Source: Bacteroidota bacterium (GTDB lineage Bacteria > Bacteroidota > Bacteroidia > Bacteroidales > VadinHA17). Taken from it: DNA of 42,049 bases. The translations under genes and the position numbers were made by a program. Location: contig JAKPDL010000108.1 in NCBI GenBank assembly GCA_029552825.1, positions 1 to 42,049 on the forward strand. Reading direction: 5' to 3'. Positions 8,874-18,228 of this stretch are shown here, piece by piece. The notes beneath the pieces were generated by a model that worked only from the letters and a program-made list of their open reading frames with translations, ran no database searches and was not told the DNA's origin. Each line of letters opens with the position of its first letter. The first letter of the stretch is position 1.

Positions 8874-11780
8874 ATGTTTTCACTTGTCCTTACCCGGCAC
8901 AGGTTATGGGGACCGGTGCTGATACCATATATATTCCATAAAGAGACACAAAAAGATTATTATACAATAAAGGAAGTACTGTTTCCTTTTCCCTCACAGG
9001 AAACCGTAGTGAATCTTCTGCCTGAAGAAAGGGAAGTAGTTTCGATTATTAATCAATACTCCGAAAGAGAAATTTTCAAACTTTTTTCCCGGGATAAAAA
9101 CGTTAAAGAGTTTATCGCCAATGTTACCGAATACCATATAAGAGACCATATCCGCCCCTATATCGAAAAAAGAATTTTTAAGTGCCTTGAAATAGCCAGA
9201 AATGAATCTATCCCTATATTTTACCAGAAATCTGATATAAAATCGTTTCATAATGAGGACTTTGCAGAAATTATACAGGAAAATGCCCGGCCTGTTTTCC
9301 GATTTGAGAGAGGTAAGGAATACAGCACCTATAACTTGCACCTTGAAATTGAAGGGAAACCTTTTAATTTAAGAAAATATCAGACAGAAATTATCTGCAA
9401 TTCACCATGTGTAATAAGATGTGATTACAAAATAATTTTCGTTTCAGAAATTGACGGAGCAAAGCTGAAACCATTCCTGACCAAGGAAACGGTTTTGATT
9501 TCAAAAAGCTCCGAGAAGAAATACTTCTCCACTTTCGTCAGAAATGCAGTTAACCTTTACCTGGTAGAGGCAAAGGGATTTTCGATTATAGAAGCTGAAC
9601 CAGAAAAAGAAGCTGTTTTAAATATTGAGACCGGACTGAAGGGCTACCCGCAACTTGTACTGAATTTTAACTATTCAGGAAATAGTGTTTATGCCGATGA
9701 GAAGGAAACCTCTTTTACTGAGTTTAATGATATTAATGGCGAATATTTTTTCAGAAAATACTGCCGTGATTTTGACTGGGAGGATGAATGCATAAAGACA
9801 CTTGGAGGACTTGGGTTCTACTCTGATGACAGGGTTCATTTTACAATATCTTCCCTTACAGGCGATTACACTGCTGACTTTTATGCTACCATCGAAGCTG
9901 TGAACAGCTGTTACGAAGAGCTTACAGGAGCTGGTTTTCTCATCTGTTCAAAGAAACTTGATAAGAACTATAATCTTGGTCCAGTAAAGCTTCTCATTGA
10001 TTACAGGGCAGCTGAAGACTGGTTTGACATTCTGGCTCATGTTAAAATCGGAGCTTTCGAAATTCCCTTCATCAAACTTAAAAGAAATATACTTGAAGGC
10101 ATAAGGGAATATGAGCTGCCCGATGGAACAATAGCCATTCTTCCTGAAGCGTGGTTTGCCAGATACAAACATGTGTTCGAGTTCGGGAGTGTTAAAAATG
10201 GAGTTCTAAAGATCCACCGGCAACATTTCTCAATTATAAATGAGATTTTTGAAGAAAAGGGAAGAACCATCAGTCCAAGGCTTAAGAAGCTGCTTGTCCC
10301 CGAATCAATACCATCCGTCAACCCGCCAACCGGGATGAAAACTGAACTGAGAAAATACCAGCTTGAAGGGCTTAACTGGCTGGTATGGCTGCAGTCAGCA
10401 AAGCTCGGAGGCTGCCTTGCCGATGATATGGGTCTGGGGAAAACTGTTCAGACACTGGCCCTGATTCTTTTTAACAAGGAGAATAAAGTAGATGGCAGGG
10501 AAATGCATCAGCGCTCCCAGCTAACACTGTTCGATACAGAACAGAAGGGATGGACTTCCCTCATAGTTGTACCGGCATCACTCATCTATAACTGGGAAAA
10601 TGAAATTAGAAAATTCACCCCAACGTTGAAATATTTTACCTACAAAGGCAATCAGAGAAGGAAAAATATTTCATATTTCGGCGATTATGACATTATCCTG
10701 ACAAGTTATCATATTGTACGTCAGGATATTGAAGTTTTCTCGCAGTTTCATTTCCATTATGTGGTCCTTGATGAGAGCCAGGTTATTAAGAATCCTTCCT
10801 CGATGGTTTTTAGAGCAGTCTCAATGCTAAAGTCAGATTACCGCCTTGTACTGACAGGAACTCCAATAGAAAACTCACTTTCAGACCTCTGGACTCAGCT
10901 GAATTTTGTAAATCCAGGGCTGCTTGGCACTCTGTCATTTTTCAAAAGGGAATATGCAAGACCTGTTGAAAAAATGAGAGACAGAAAAAAGGAGGATCAG
11001 CTCAGGAAAATAATAAAGCCTTTCATTCTCAGGCGTACAAAGGAGATGGTGGCTCCTGAGCTTCCGCCGCTTACCGAACAGACTGTGTTCTGCGACATGA
11101 CTGAGGAACAGGCCGAAATTTACGAAAAGGAAAAATCGGCTGTCAGAAATTCTATTCTTAAAAGCATGGAAGTACCAGGGCATGAACAGAACGCGATTCA
11201 GGTACTTCAGGGGCTGATAAGACTCAGGCAGCTATCGAACCACCCGGCAATGGTTATAGACGACTATTCAGGTGGCTCAGGTAAGTTTGAAACCGTGATA
11301 AGGGATATCGAAAATATACTGGCGGAAAAACATAAGATACTGATATTTTCATCATTTGTGAAGCATCTGATGCTGTATGCCGATTATTTTGACAGTCAGA
11401 AGCTTAAATATTCGGTTTTGACAGGATCGAGTACCGACAGGGGGAGTATAATTGAAAAATTCCAGAGAGACCCAGAAAACAGAATTTTCCTCATATCACT
11501 CAAGGCCGGGGGAGTAGGGTTAAATCTGACCTCTGCCGATTACGTTATCCTGCTTGATCCATGGTGGAACCCGGCAGCAGAAATACAGGCACTGAGCAGG
11601 GCTCACCGTATAGGACAGGATAAGAGTGTATTTGTCTACAGATATATTTCAAGTTCAAGTATCGAGGAAAAGATTATAAGGCTGCAGGAAAAAAAATCAA
11701 AGCTTGCCGAAACATTCGTCCAAAGCAATAACCCGTTAAAAGACATTGACCTTAAGAGCCTGCTGGAAATAATCGAGTAA
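8874..11780 (+). CDS. SNF2-family DNA/RNA helicase-like ATPase
   Basis: A large Swi2/Snf2-type ATPase that would move along or remodel nucleic acid-protein complexes. The ATPase core begins near residue 490 with DDMGLGKT (Walker A). VVLDESQ is the Walker B box with Gln in the fourth place. LTGTPIENS (motif III) and the C-terminal helicase motifs GGVGLNL and DPWWNP-x-AE-x-QA-x-SRAHRIGQ follow. The long N-terminal half resembles the bacterial SNF2-associated region. The ATG at 8874 is chosen because AGGGA lies 7 bases before it; a TTG at 8844 would add ten residues. Its cellular role in bacteria is poorly known. Confidence 0.88.
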   Translation: MFSLVLTRHRLWGPVLIPYIFHKETQKDYYTIKEVLFPFPSQETVVNLLPEEREVVSIINQYSEREIFKLFSRDKNVKEFIANVTEYHIRDHIRPYIEKRIFKCLEIARNESIPIFYQKSDIKSFHNEDFAEIIQENARPVFRFERGKEYSTYNLHLEIEGKPFNLRKYQTEIICNSPCVIRCDYKIIFVSEIDGAKLKPFLTKETVLISKSSEKKYFSTFVRNAVNLYLVEAKGFSIIEAEPEKEAVLNIETGLKGYPQLVLNFNYSGNSVYADEKETSFTEFNDINGEYFFRKYCRDFDWEDECIKTLGGLGFYSDDRVHFTISSLTGDYTADFYATIEAVNSCYEELTGAGFLICSKKLDKNYNLGPVKLLIDYRAAEDWFDILAHVKIGAFEIPFIKLKRNILEGIREYELPDGTIAILPEAWFARYKHVFEFGSVKNGVLKIHRQHFSIINEIFEEKGRTISPRLKKLLVPESIPSVNPPTGMKTELRKYQLEGLNWLVWLQSAKLGGCLADDMGLGKTVQTLALILFNKENKVDGREMHQRSQLTLFDTEQKGWTSLIVVPASLIYNWENEIRKFTPTLKYFTYKGNQRRKNISYFGDYDIILTSYHIVRQDIEVFSQFHFHYVVLDESQVIKNPSSMVFRAVSMLKSDYRLVLTGTPIENSLSDLWTQLNFVNPGLLGTLSFFKREYARPVEKMRDRKKEDQLRKIIKPFILRRTKEMVAPELPPLTEQTVFCDMTEEQAEIYEKEKSAVRNSILKSMEVPGHEQNAIQVLQGLIRLRQLSNHPAMVIDDYSGGSGKFETVIRDIENILAEKHKILIFSSFVKHLMLYADYFDSQKLKYSVLTGSSTDRGSIIEKFQRDPENRIFLISLKAGGVGLNLTSADYVILLDPWWNPAAEIQALSRAHRIGQDKSVFVYRYISSSSIEEKIIRLQEKKSKLAETFVQSNNPLKDIDLKSLLEIIE

Positions 11781-11974
11781 TTAAATTTATTCCTGATTCT
11801 TTTTCTGTATAAGATAAGTATTACAGACATTTTTATCCTTATTGTATTAGTAAAATACAGATAATCAAACTAATAAGTTGACAATAGATTTCTGTAATTT
11901 CATTCAGGAGTGAGGATTGAATTCATGAAGCATTAAAAAAATATTAAAACAGTATTAAAAAAGTATTAAAATTT

Positions 11975-12006
11975 CTTGATGATTCGAAATTTAATGATTA
12001 AATTTG
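11975..12006 (+). promoter_or_regulatory. Candidate promoter with AT-rich upstream repeats
   Basis: TAAATTTG (11999-12006) matches TAnnTTTG and CTTG (11975-11978) sits 20 bases upstream as a near -33 box. Directly upstream (11935-11971) is a run of ATTAAAA-type repeats that could act as an A-tract UP element. The leader to the ATG at 12076 would be about 60 bases. Confidence 0.45.
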
Positions 12007-12075
12007 CAACGGTTTTCAAAAAGAAAATCCTGAAACAAAGTTTTAATAGTCAAACAAAGTAAAAAGGTCAGAAAA

Positions 12076-12672
12076 ATGAAAAGTAAAGTTTTAATGGGTT
12101 TTGCAGCCATAGTAATGGTTGCTCTTATGTCGGCATGCGGCAAGCTTCCGCAGGCCCAGATTGACGAAGCCAACGCTGCCATTGAGGCTGCTAAGGCTGC
12201 TGAGGCAGAGGTTTATGTTCCTGCCGATTTTGCCGCTCTCCAGGATTCAATGAGAGCTGTAAATGCTTATATCGAATCACAGAAGTCAAAGCTGTTCAAA
12301 AAGTACGGTCCTGCAGTTGAGGACCTGAAAGCAGTGGTTACCCTTGCAAACACAGTTAAAGAAAATGCTGCTGCAAGGAAAGACGAAGTAAAGAAAGAGG
12401 TTGAGACTCTGATGACAGACATCAAGGCTGTTATTGATGAGACCAGCAAGCTTTTTGCTAAAGCCCCGAAAGGCAAGGAAGGAAAAGCTGCTCTCGATCA
12501 GATGAAAGCCGAGATGGAAACTGTCAATGCAGCTGTTACAGAAGCACAGAGCAAATACGACAGCGGAGCCTATATGGATGCCCTCAACAAGGTAAAGGCT
12601 GCCAAGGAAACTGTCGACAGAATCAATGGCGAACTGAAAGAGGCTATCAAAAAAGCTGGCGGACGTATTTAA
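12076..12672 (+). CDS. Alpha-helical lipoprotein, DUF4398-like
   Basis: The signal peptide ends in the lipobox LMSAC (C at 21), so the protein is lipidated and probably sits in the outer or inner membrane facing the periplasm. The rest is almost entirely Ala/Lys/Glu-rich helix with heptad-like spacing, like DUF4398-type envelope lipoproteins. No catalytic motif is visible. Residues 25-130 share a helical pattern with the N-terminal stalk of the L,D-transpeptidase encoded next, which hints at a common role in tethering or sensing the cell wall. A strong terminator follows, and the upstream -7 element suggests an independent transcript. Confidence 0.8.
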   Translation: MKSKVLMGFAAIVMVALMSACGKLPQAQIDEANAAIEAAKAAEAEVYVPADFAALQDSMRAVNAYIESQKSKLFKKYGPAVEDLKAVVTLANTVKENAAARKDEVKKEVETLMTDIKAVIDETSKLFAKAPKGKEGKAALDQMKAEMETVNAAVTEAQSKYDSGAYMDALNKVKAAKETVDRINGELKEAIKKAGGRI

Positions 12673-12707
12673 TCTGAGAAATTAATTAGCTAATTTTGCA
12701 GGAAATT

Positions 12708-12734
12708 CCCCGGGAAAACAACCCGGGGTTTTTT
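12708..12734 (+). terminator. Rho-independent terminator
   Basis: CCCCGGG (12708-12714) pairs with CCCGGGG (12722-12728) around a 7-base loop and is followed by TTTTTT. It ends the helical lipoprotein transcript just 15 bases before the transpeptidase ATG. Confidence 0.88.
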
Positions 12735-12748
12735 ATAAAATTTTATAG

Positions 12749-13867
12749 ATGGGGAAAAAAATTATAAGAATCATTCTTGCTCTGCTGACTTCAGCAGTAA
12801 TAGTGGTACTTGTGATTTTTCTTGCAGTGAAAATAACGCCTGAACCTCCCTATCAAGAAATTAAAACAGCAATACATAGTATCTCAGCAGCATCGGCAAA
12901 ACAGGCCTCAGTATATTCCAGAAAACTATATTCCGAGGCCGAAAATGCACTCGATTCAGCAATGGCTGTCTGGAAAAGAGAAAATAAAAAGTTTATCTTC
13001 ATGAGAAATTATGAAAAAGTGCTGGAATATGCCAGACTTGCCGATAAAAAAGCCAGAGAAGCAGCCAGCCTCTCAGTTCAGAATAGCAACGACCTTGAAC
13101 ACCGGCTCGGATTGAAAATAAAATCACTTGAAGAAACGAAAAACAAAATAGACGAATTCTTTGGTAAATATCCTCTTGAAAGTGAAACCAGAACCCGGCT
13201 TTCAAAAGGCAAACTGATGCTTAAAGAAGCTGAAATTGCTTACGAGAAAAAGCAGCTTCTGCAAGCAAACAAAAAGCTTAATGATGCAGAATACCTTCTT
13301 AATTCAGTCTACGAAAATACCCTTAGCGATATAAAAACCTGGTTTGCCTCACTAAGCACATGGAAAAAGTGGGTTGACAATGCAATAACCGAATCGGGAA
13401 AAAGGAAATCATATCTCATTGTAATTGACAAATTTGCACATAAATTCTATCTCTATTATGCTGGTAAATTGAAATATGAATTCGATGCCGAACTGGGTAA
13501 AAACTGGACAGGCGACAAAAGAATTAAAGGTGATAAAGCTACACCAGAGGGAAGATATAAAATAATTAAAAAACTTCAGGGCAGGGCAACCCGTTGGTAT
13601 AAATCTCTGGCCATAGACTATCCTAATAGTGAAGATGTTGAAAGATTTATGAAGGAAAAGGCTTCAGGAACTATTTCATCTGCAGCAAATATAGGCGGAG
13701 GAATTGAAATCCATGGTGGAGGAGGAAAAAATACCGACTGGACTGACGGATGCATTGCCCTCACAAATAAAAATATGGATATCATCTACCCAATCGTGCA
13801 GATAGGCACCCCTGTGGTAATTGTTGGTTCATTAAGAAGCCTCGATGAAATAATGAATGAAAATTGA
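12749..13867 (+). CDS. Membrane-anchored L,D-transpeptidase with helical stalk
   Basis: A YkuD-fold enzyme that would make 3-3 peptidoglycan crosslinks or attach proteins to the wall. A single N-terminal membrane helix (about 5-28) anchors it with the rest in the periplasm. Residues 35-200 form a long helical stalk. The catalytic domain spans about 220-362, with H322 in HGGGG and the nucleophile C335 in TDGCIAL. The motif has Asp where Ser or His usually precedes GC. Its last 11 bases overlap the start of the second transpeptidase, so the two are translated from one message. The role in crosslinking rather than carboxypeptidase action is inferred. Confidence 0.87.
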   Translation: MGKKIIRIILALLTSAVIVVLVIFLAVKITPEPPYQEIKTAIHSISAASAKQASVYSRKLYSEAENALDSAMAVWKRENKKFIFMRNYEKVLEYARLADKKAREAASLSVQNSNDLEHRLGLKIKSLEETKNKIDEFFGKYPLESETRTRLSKGKLMLKEAEIAYEKKQLLQANKKLNDAEYLLNSVYENTLSDIKTWFASLSTWKKWVDNAITESGKRKSYLIVIDKFAHKFYLYYAGKLKYEFDAELGKNWTGDKRIKGDKATPEGRYKIIKKLQGRATRWYKSLAIDYPNSEDVERFMKEKASGTISSAANIGGGIEIHGGGGKNTDWTDGCIALTNKNMDIIYPIVQIGTPVVIVGSLRSLDEIMNEN

Positions 13868-14678
13868 TGTACCGGAAATGGAAGATAAAGATAAGAATAT
13901 AAACACCCCTGCAGAACGTGGATTTGCTGACTCTGAACTTGTTCAGTTGATAACAGGTTTTTTCAGGTCAGTTTACAAGACGATTGTTACTGACAGACTT
14001 ATTAAGATTCTTCTGATTATAGCAAAAGCTCTTGCTGCAGTTGTTTCTTTTATACTCTTTATTGCCTTTTTCCTGTACCTGACCCCTCTTATTCAGGATT
14101 CTGGTACACGTAACTTCAGGCCGAAAAATATTACTGCCAGCAGCTTTGAAAATAACAGGGACTACAAACGACAGATTACCGCACTTAAAAATGAAGTACA
14201 AAGGCTTTCTGCCCGCTACCGTTCCATGACACCCGGGCAATCATATCTGGTTATTAATACCACTGATAATAAGTTTTACCTCTATCAGAACAGAAAACTG
14301 ATAAGGGAGGGATATTGCAGTTCGGGGAGTTACACACGTCTTGTAACACCAGAAGGCTCAAGAGAATGGATATTTAAAACCCCTAAAGGTAAATTCTGGA
14401 TTCAGACGAAAGTGGTCAAACCCATGTGGGTAAAACCCGACTGGGCCTTTATTGAGGAAGGACTACCCGTTCCACCGCCAGATGATGAATCGAGGTACGA
14501 AAGAGGCGTTCTGGGAGATTATGCTATGAGTATAGGCAGCGGTTATCTCATACATGGCACACTATATAAAAGGTTCATCGGGATGCCAGTTACTCATGGC
14601 TGCATCAGGCTTAATGATGAGGACCTCGAAGCCATCTTCAATACCCTGAATATAGGCTCGAAAGTTTATATCTTTTAA
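13857..14678 (+). CDS. Second membrane-anchored L,D-transpeptidase
   Basis: A second YkuD-family protein encoded in overlap with the first. A short cytoplasmic head is followed by a membrane helix near 58-80. A coiled segment around 100-120 leads to the catalytic domain at about 125-273, with H233 (IHGT) and the nucleophile in THGCIRL (H247, C249), a canonical motif. At 273 residues it is complete. The overlap of 11 bases with the upstream gene points to coupled translation. A later ATG at 13878 would remove the overlap and seven residues without touching any domain. Confidence 0.87.
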   Translation: MKIDVPEMEDKDKNINTPAERGFADSELVQLITGFFRSVYKTIVTDRLIKILLIIAKALAAVVSFILFIAFFLYLTPLIQDSGTRNFRPKNITASSFENNRDYKRQITALKNEVQRLSARYRSMTPGQSYLVINTTDNKFYLYQNRKLIREGYCSSGSYTRLVTPEGSREWIFKTPKGKFWIQTKVVKPMWVKPDWAFIEEGLPVPPPDDESRYERGVLGDYAMSIGSGYLIHGTLYKRFIGMPVTHGCIRLNDEDLEAIFNTLNIGSKVYIF

Positions 14679-14688
14679 CAAGCTGAAT

Positions 14689-15492
14689 ATGAATGAGAAA
14701 TCATACAATGGAATAAATAAATCACGTAAGATTTTAATAATATCTGTTTCCTTATTTATTTCAATTTTTGCCGTTTACTATCTTGTGCTATCAGTTGTTG
14801 CTCCCGCTGGAAGCATAAAAAGAATTAACAGCGAATATGGATATAAAAAGCCTGAAAAAGGTGGACTGAGTGATTCTATATTCATCGACTCAGCTTTCAT
14901 AATGCTTAACCGGCAGAAAGCCTTTTACCAGGCAAGGATAGCCATGGCATCTACCGACTCAGTAGTTCTTTCACTGAATCTGCCTGACAGTACGGCAACA
15001 CTTGAGATAAACGGTGTAACCGTTTATACAACGAAAATACTCTCTTCGAAGATCAGTAAAACCTTCCGTAAAGCCGATGAATACGCTGTAACATCGCTGT
15101 TTTCAAAACCATTTACAATTCTTAAGGACTATTCATCCATTCCCAAAGAGCCTGTAGTACACAAGGTGGCACCTAAAGACACAACTGAATACAAGCCAGA
15201 AGCCCCGCCCGATACATCAAAAATTGAATATGCCAATTTTATTCTTGAAACCACAGAGGGAATCCGGCTCTATGTTTATCAGGATACAAGGGGTAACTTC
15301 AATGCATTTTTAAACCAGTTTCTTTTCGACCTTGCCGACAGAACAAGAACATCTTTATATACCTTGAAATGCATGATCCTGTTCAGGAAACCTGAATATA
15401 AACCGTGGATAAGAATCAGGGTTCCCCTGAAAGATGCCAGAATAATATACAGGGCACTTCCGCGTAACGGACAATTTGCAGTCTGCAGATAG
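14689..15492 (+). CDS. Membrane-anchored protein of unknown function in the transpeptidase operon
   Basis: I do not recognise the family. A membrane helix at about 15-37 follows a short basic head, so the remaining 230 residues should be periplasmic. A Pro/Lys-rich linker (about 155-180) separates two parts, the second of which is hydrophobic and basic near its end. It lies 10 bases after the second L,D-transpeptidase on the same strand, so it is very likely in that operon and may be a partner, scaffold or regulator of the two enzymes. No catalytic residues are apparent. Confidence 0.7.
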   Translation: MNEKSYNGINKSRKILIISVSLFISIFAVYYLVLSVVAPAGSIKRINSEYGYKKPEKGGLSDSIFIDSAFIMLNRQKAFYQARIAMASTDSVVLSLNLPDSTATLEINGVTVYTTKILSSKISKTFRKADEYAVTSLFSKPFTILKDYSSIPKEPVVHKVAPKDTTEYKPEAPPDTSKIEYANFILETTEGIRLYVYQDTRGNFNAFLNQFLFDLADRTRTSLYTLKCMILFRKPEYKPWIRIRVPLKDARIIYRALPRNGQFAVCR

Positions 15493-15513
15493 ATTTCTTC
15501 TTTTTTTATCATT

Positions 15514-15547
15514 TTTGTTTCAGGTGTCTAAAAATTATGTAGGTTTG
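15514..15547 (+). promoter_or_regulatory. Candidate promoter of the nucleoside transporter gene
   Basis: TTTG (15514-15517) and TAGGTTTG (15540-15547) match the Bacteroidota -33 and -7 boxes with a 22-base gap, slightly longer than the usual 19-21. The ATG is at 15575. Confidence 0.45.
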
Positions 15548-15574
15548 AGGTGAACTCTGCAGAAAAAATTTTTT

Positions 15575-16852
15575 ATGGCACGATTCACAGGAATTGCAGG
15601 TATTATAATTATTCTGTTGCTTGCCTACTTGTGGTCAAACAATCGTAAGGCAATCAATTTAAGGGTAGTCATAACAGGGCTGTTGCTTCAGATTGCCCTT
15701 GCTGTGTTCATCCTTAAAGTACCTTTAGGGCAGAAGATTTTTTACTGGATTGGATTGGCAATAAACAAACTGCTTGATTTTTCGCAGGAAGGGGCTGTTT
15801 TTATTTTTGGAGACCTGACAAAGGTTACATCTATCCTTCCTGAGGGAGTTGTGCGTAGCGGTGTTTTTCTTTTTGTTCTTCTGCCTACAATAATATTCGT
15901 ATGTGTTCTTGTTGCGATGGCTTATCATGTAGGACTTATGCAGAGGATTGTTGCGTTGTTTGCCCGTTTTGTTCACTGGGCGATGAGGGTAAGCGGCAGT
16001 GAGGCACTCTCGAATGTGGCAAGCGCATTTGTCGGGCAGGTTGAAGCCCAGATAATGATACGGCCATATCTTGCCGGTATGACAAGGTCGGAGCTGTTAG
16101 CCTCCATGACAGGCAGTATGGCATGCATAGCAGGAGGCGTAATGGCTGTTTATATATCACTCGGCGTTCCTGCTTCGTACCTTCTGGCGGCAAGCCTTAT
16201 GGCAGCACCAGGTGCACTGGTTATTTCGAAAATTGTATACCCCGAGACAGAAGAATCTGAAACTAAGGGCATAGTTAAATTGGAAGTTAAAAAAGAACAT
16301 GCCAACTTAATGGATGCTATCGCCCATGGAGCAAGCGACGGAATGAGGGTATCAATAAACGTTATCGCAATGCTTATCGGTGTTATTGCTCTTATAGCAT
16401 TAATTGATGCCCTTCTCGGATATCTCGGACAGTTTCTCGCATGGCTCGGAGTTTCACTCAACGCTATCGGTATTGACGTCAACCACCTCCGGCTTAAAGA
16501 TATCTTCGGAGCAGTATTCTCCCTTTTTGCTATCGTAATGGGCGTGCCTCCCTCAGAATCACTTACGGTAGGTTCACTGATGGGTACTAAAATGGTTATA
16601 AATGAGTTTGTTGCATATACCGACCTTTCACCCCTGATCCAGCAGGGTGCCCTTAGCGCAAAATCAATTGCCATTGCAAGTATTGCTCTATGCGGGTTTG
16701 CAAACTTCAGCTCAGTGGCAATACAGATAGGAGGTATAGGAGCCTTAGCCCCAACACGTAAAGCTGACCTCGCACAGCTTGGAATAAAGGCAATGCTTTG
16801 CGGAACAATGGCATCGTACATCTCCGCAAGCATAGCAGGCATTCTTCTGTAA
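15575..16852 (+). CDS. Concentrative nucleoside transporter (NupC/CNT family)
   Basis: A sodium- or proton-coupled nucleoside importer of the inner membrane. The N-terminal three-helix region (about 1-95) is followed by the gate and transport domains. The family motif GQVEAQIMIRPYL (about 155-167) contains the Gln and Glu that contact nucleoside. The C-terminal motif region (Leu-Cys-Gly-Phe-Ala-Asn-Phe-Ser-Ser) around 375-385 supplies Asn, Phe and Ser residues of the second hairpin. At 425 residues it matches the family. The amidohydrolase gene begins 6 bases later, so the two are co-transcribed and may serve uptake and processing of related compounds. Confidence 0.93.
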   Translation: MARFTGIAGIIIILLLAYLWSNNRKAINLRVVITGLLLQIALAVFILKVPLGQKIFYWIGLAINKLLDFSQEGAVFIFGDLTKVTSILPEGVVRSGVFLFVLLPTIIFVCVLVAMAYHVGLMQRIVALFARFVHWAMRVSGSEALSNVASAFVGQVEAQIMIRPYLAGMTRSELLASMTGSMACIAGGVMAVYISLGVPASYLLAASLMAAPGALVISKIVYPETEESETKGIVKLEVKKEHANLMDAIAHGASDGMRVSINVIAMLIGVIALIALIDALLGYLGQFLAWLGVSLNAIGIDVNHLRLKDIFGAVFSLFAIVMGVPPSESLTVGSLMGTKMVINEFVAYTDLSPLIQQGALSAKSIAIASIALCGFANFSSVAIQIGGIGALAPTRKADLAQLGIKAMLCGTMASYISASIAGILL

Positions 16853-16858
16853 AAGCCT

Positions 16859-18193
16859 ATGTCCCACAAGTTTTACGATATCCATTACCACCTTTTTGAC
16901 CTGAGCCATCCCAACCTTCTCGCATTCATTCTGCGCGACGATATGATAACGGGAGAGTCAGTAAGAAAAGTAATGCGCAAACTTCCTCTTCTTCTTAAAT
17001 TTGTTCCTCTGGGTGCCGTAAACTTCTTCTCCGGAAAAATTGCAGAGAGAATAAAGGACTTTATTCAAAACGATGCAGGAAAATTCAGAAACCTTCTCTC
17101 TATGATGGAGAATTCAATCGAATACCATTTCCTGCTTGCTGATTATTATATAAGGAAAGAAAAAATATTTTGTTCCGGGGATGAGAAATTGAAATTCAAC
17201 AAAATTGTAATCTGTCCATTGCTGATAGATTTTGGTTTCAAAAACCTCAAAAACAGCGGTTGTTTCTACGACCTTCCTCCGGCAAAACCTGTTGCCGGGC
17301 AGGTGGCAGATGTATTGAAGTCGATAAGGTTTTATTATAATTATGATATTATTCCACATCCTGTTAAAGAGGGAGAACTTAGATTAGTCAAGTCTTCAAC
17401 CAGTAAAGAAGATAAGCTGTTTGAAATATACCCGTTTCTGGGTATCAATCCGCGGAATTATGACCTGCTTGAGATCAAAGCACTCATAGATAAATATTTC
17501 TCAGGATATGAGAATGACAGTATGCCGGAAGAACGTTATAAAAAGCTCTTTGCCAGACTAGGAGAAGTTGAGGTTAATCTCGAAGATCTTATCTTCAGAA
17601 AGAAGGAAAAAGAAAATCCAGAATATTATTCATATATTTTTGCCGGGGTAAAACTTTATCCTCCACTAGGCTTAAATCCATGGCCAGAAGATGAGCCGGC
17701 AGAACTCGACAAGGTAAAGTTTCTGCTGAGCGAGTGTGCGAGGAAGAAAATACCGGTAACCGTACATTGCAGCGACGGGGGTTTTAAAACCACACCGGAA
17801 GCAGATTATTTTTCAAATCCTGAGAGGTGGATAAAAATATTGAACCAGAGCTCATTCAAAGATCTCAGAATAAATTTTGCCCACATGGGGAACAGGGCCA
17901 GCGGTTCACGGGAGTGGCTGAACACAATTATTTCTCTTGCTGAAAAGTTTGAAAACGTTTATACCGATTTTTCCTGCCTTACACCTGAAATAGAAGATTA
18001 CAAACTTGTAGCAGGCATAATTGAGAAAAACATGTCATCCCGGCTTCTTTTCGGGTCTGATTTTGTTATTAACCTGCTCTGGTCCGGGTCATATAATGAG
18101 TATCTGAAAAACTTCCTTATAACCCCGTATCTTAATACAGAGCAGAAACTCAAAGTATGTTCGGCTAATCCTGAAAAATTTTTATTCGGGTAA
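16859..18193 (+). CDS. Amidohydrolase-superfamily protein
   Basis: A predicted TIM-barrel metal-dependent hydrolase of the amidohydrolase-2 type. DIHYHLF near residue 7-13 provides the first-strand metal ligands. Later barrel motifs are VTVHCSDG (about 300), INFAHMGN (about 340) and the final-strand LLFGSDF (about 396-402), whose Asp is the usual catalytic residue. It has no signal peptide. Its length of 444 includes extra helices at 30-110 compared with minimal members. It is 6 bases downstream of the nucleoside transporter, so it may act on an imported nucleoside-related compound; the substrate is not determinable here. Confidence 0.8.
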   Translation: MSHKFYDIHYHLFDLSHPNLLAFILRDDMITGESVRKVMRKLPLLLKFVPLGAVNFFSGKIAERIKDFIQNDAGKFRNLLSMMENSIEYHFLLADYYIRKEKIFCSGDEKLKFNKIVICPLLIDFGFKNLKNSGCFYDLPPAKPVAGQVADVLKSIRFYYNYDIIPHPVKEGELRLVKSSTSKEDKLFEIYPFLGINPRNYDLLEIKALIDKYFSGYENDSMPEERYKKLFARLGEVEVNLEDLIFRKKEKENPEYYSYIFAGVKLYPPLGLNPWPEDEPAELDKVKFLLSECARKKIPVTVHCSDGGFKTTPEADYFSNPERWIKILNQSSFKDLRINFAHMGNRASGSREWLNTIISLAEKFENVYTDFSCLTPEIEDYKLVAGIIEKNMSSRLLFGSDFVINLLWSGSYNEYLKNFLITPYLNTEQKLKVCSANPEKFLFG

Positions 18194-18228
18194 ATTTATA
18201 CCCCCGATTAGATGTACCCTGAAATTTT

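Noticed and set aside
16150-16869. A 239-codon open frame on the minus strand
   Set aside because: It is antisense to the nucleoside transporter gene, whose family and motifs are clear. The translation has no domain and its composition is what the reverse strand of a membrane protein gene gives.
18186-18206. Possible terminator between the amidohydrolase and PQQ-type genes
   Set aside because: The stem CGGGTA/TACCCC is short and no T-run follows on either strand.
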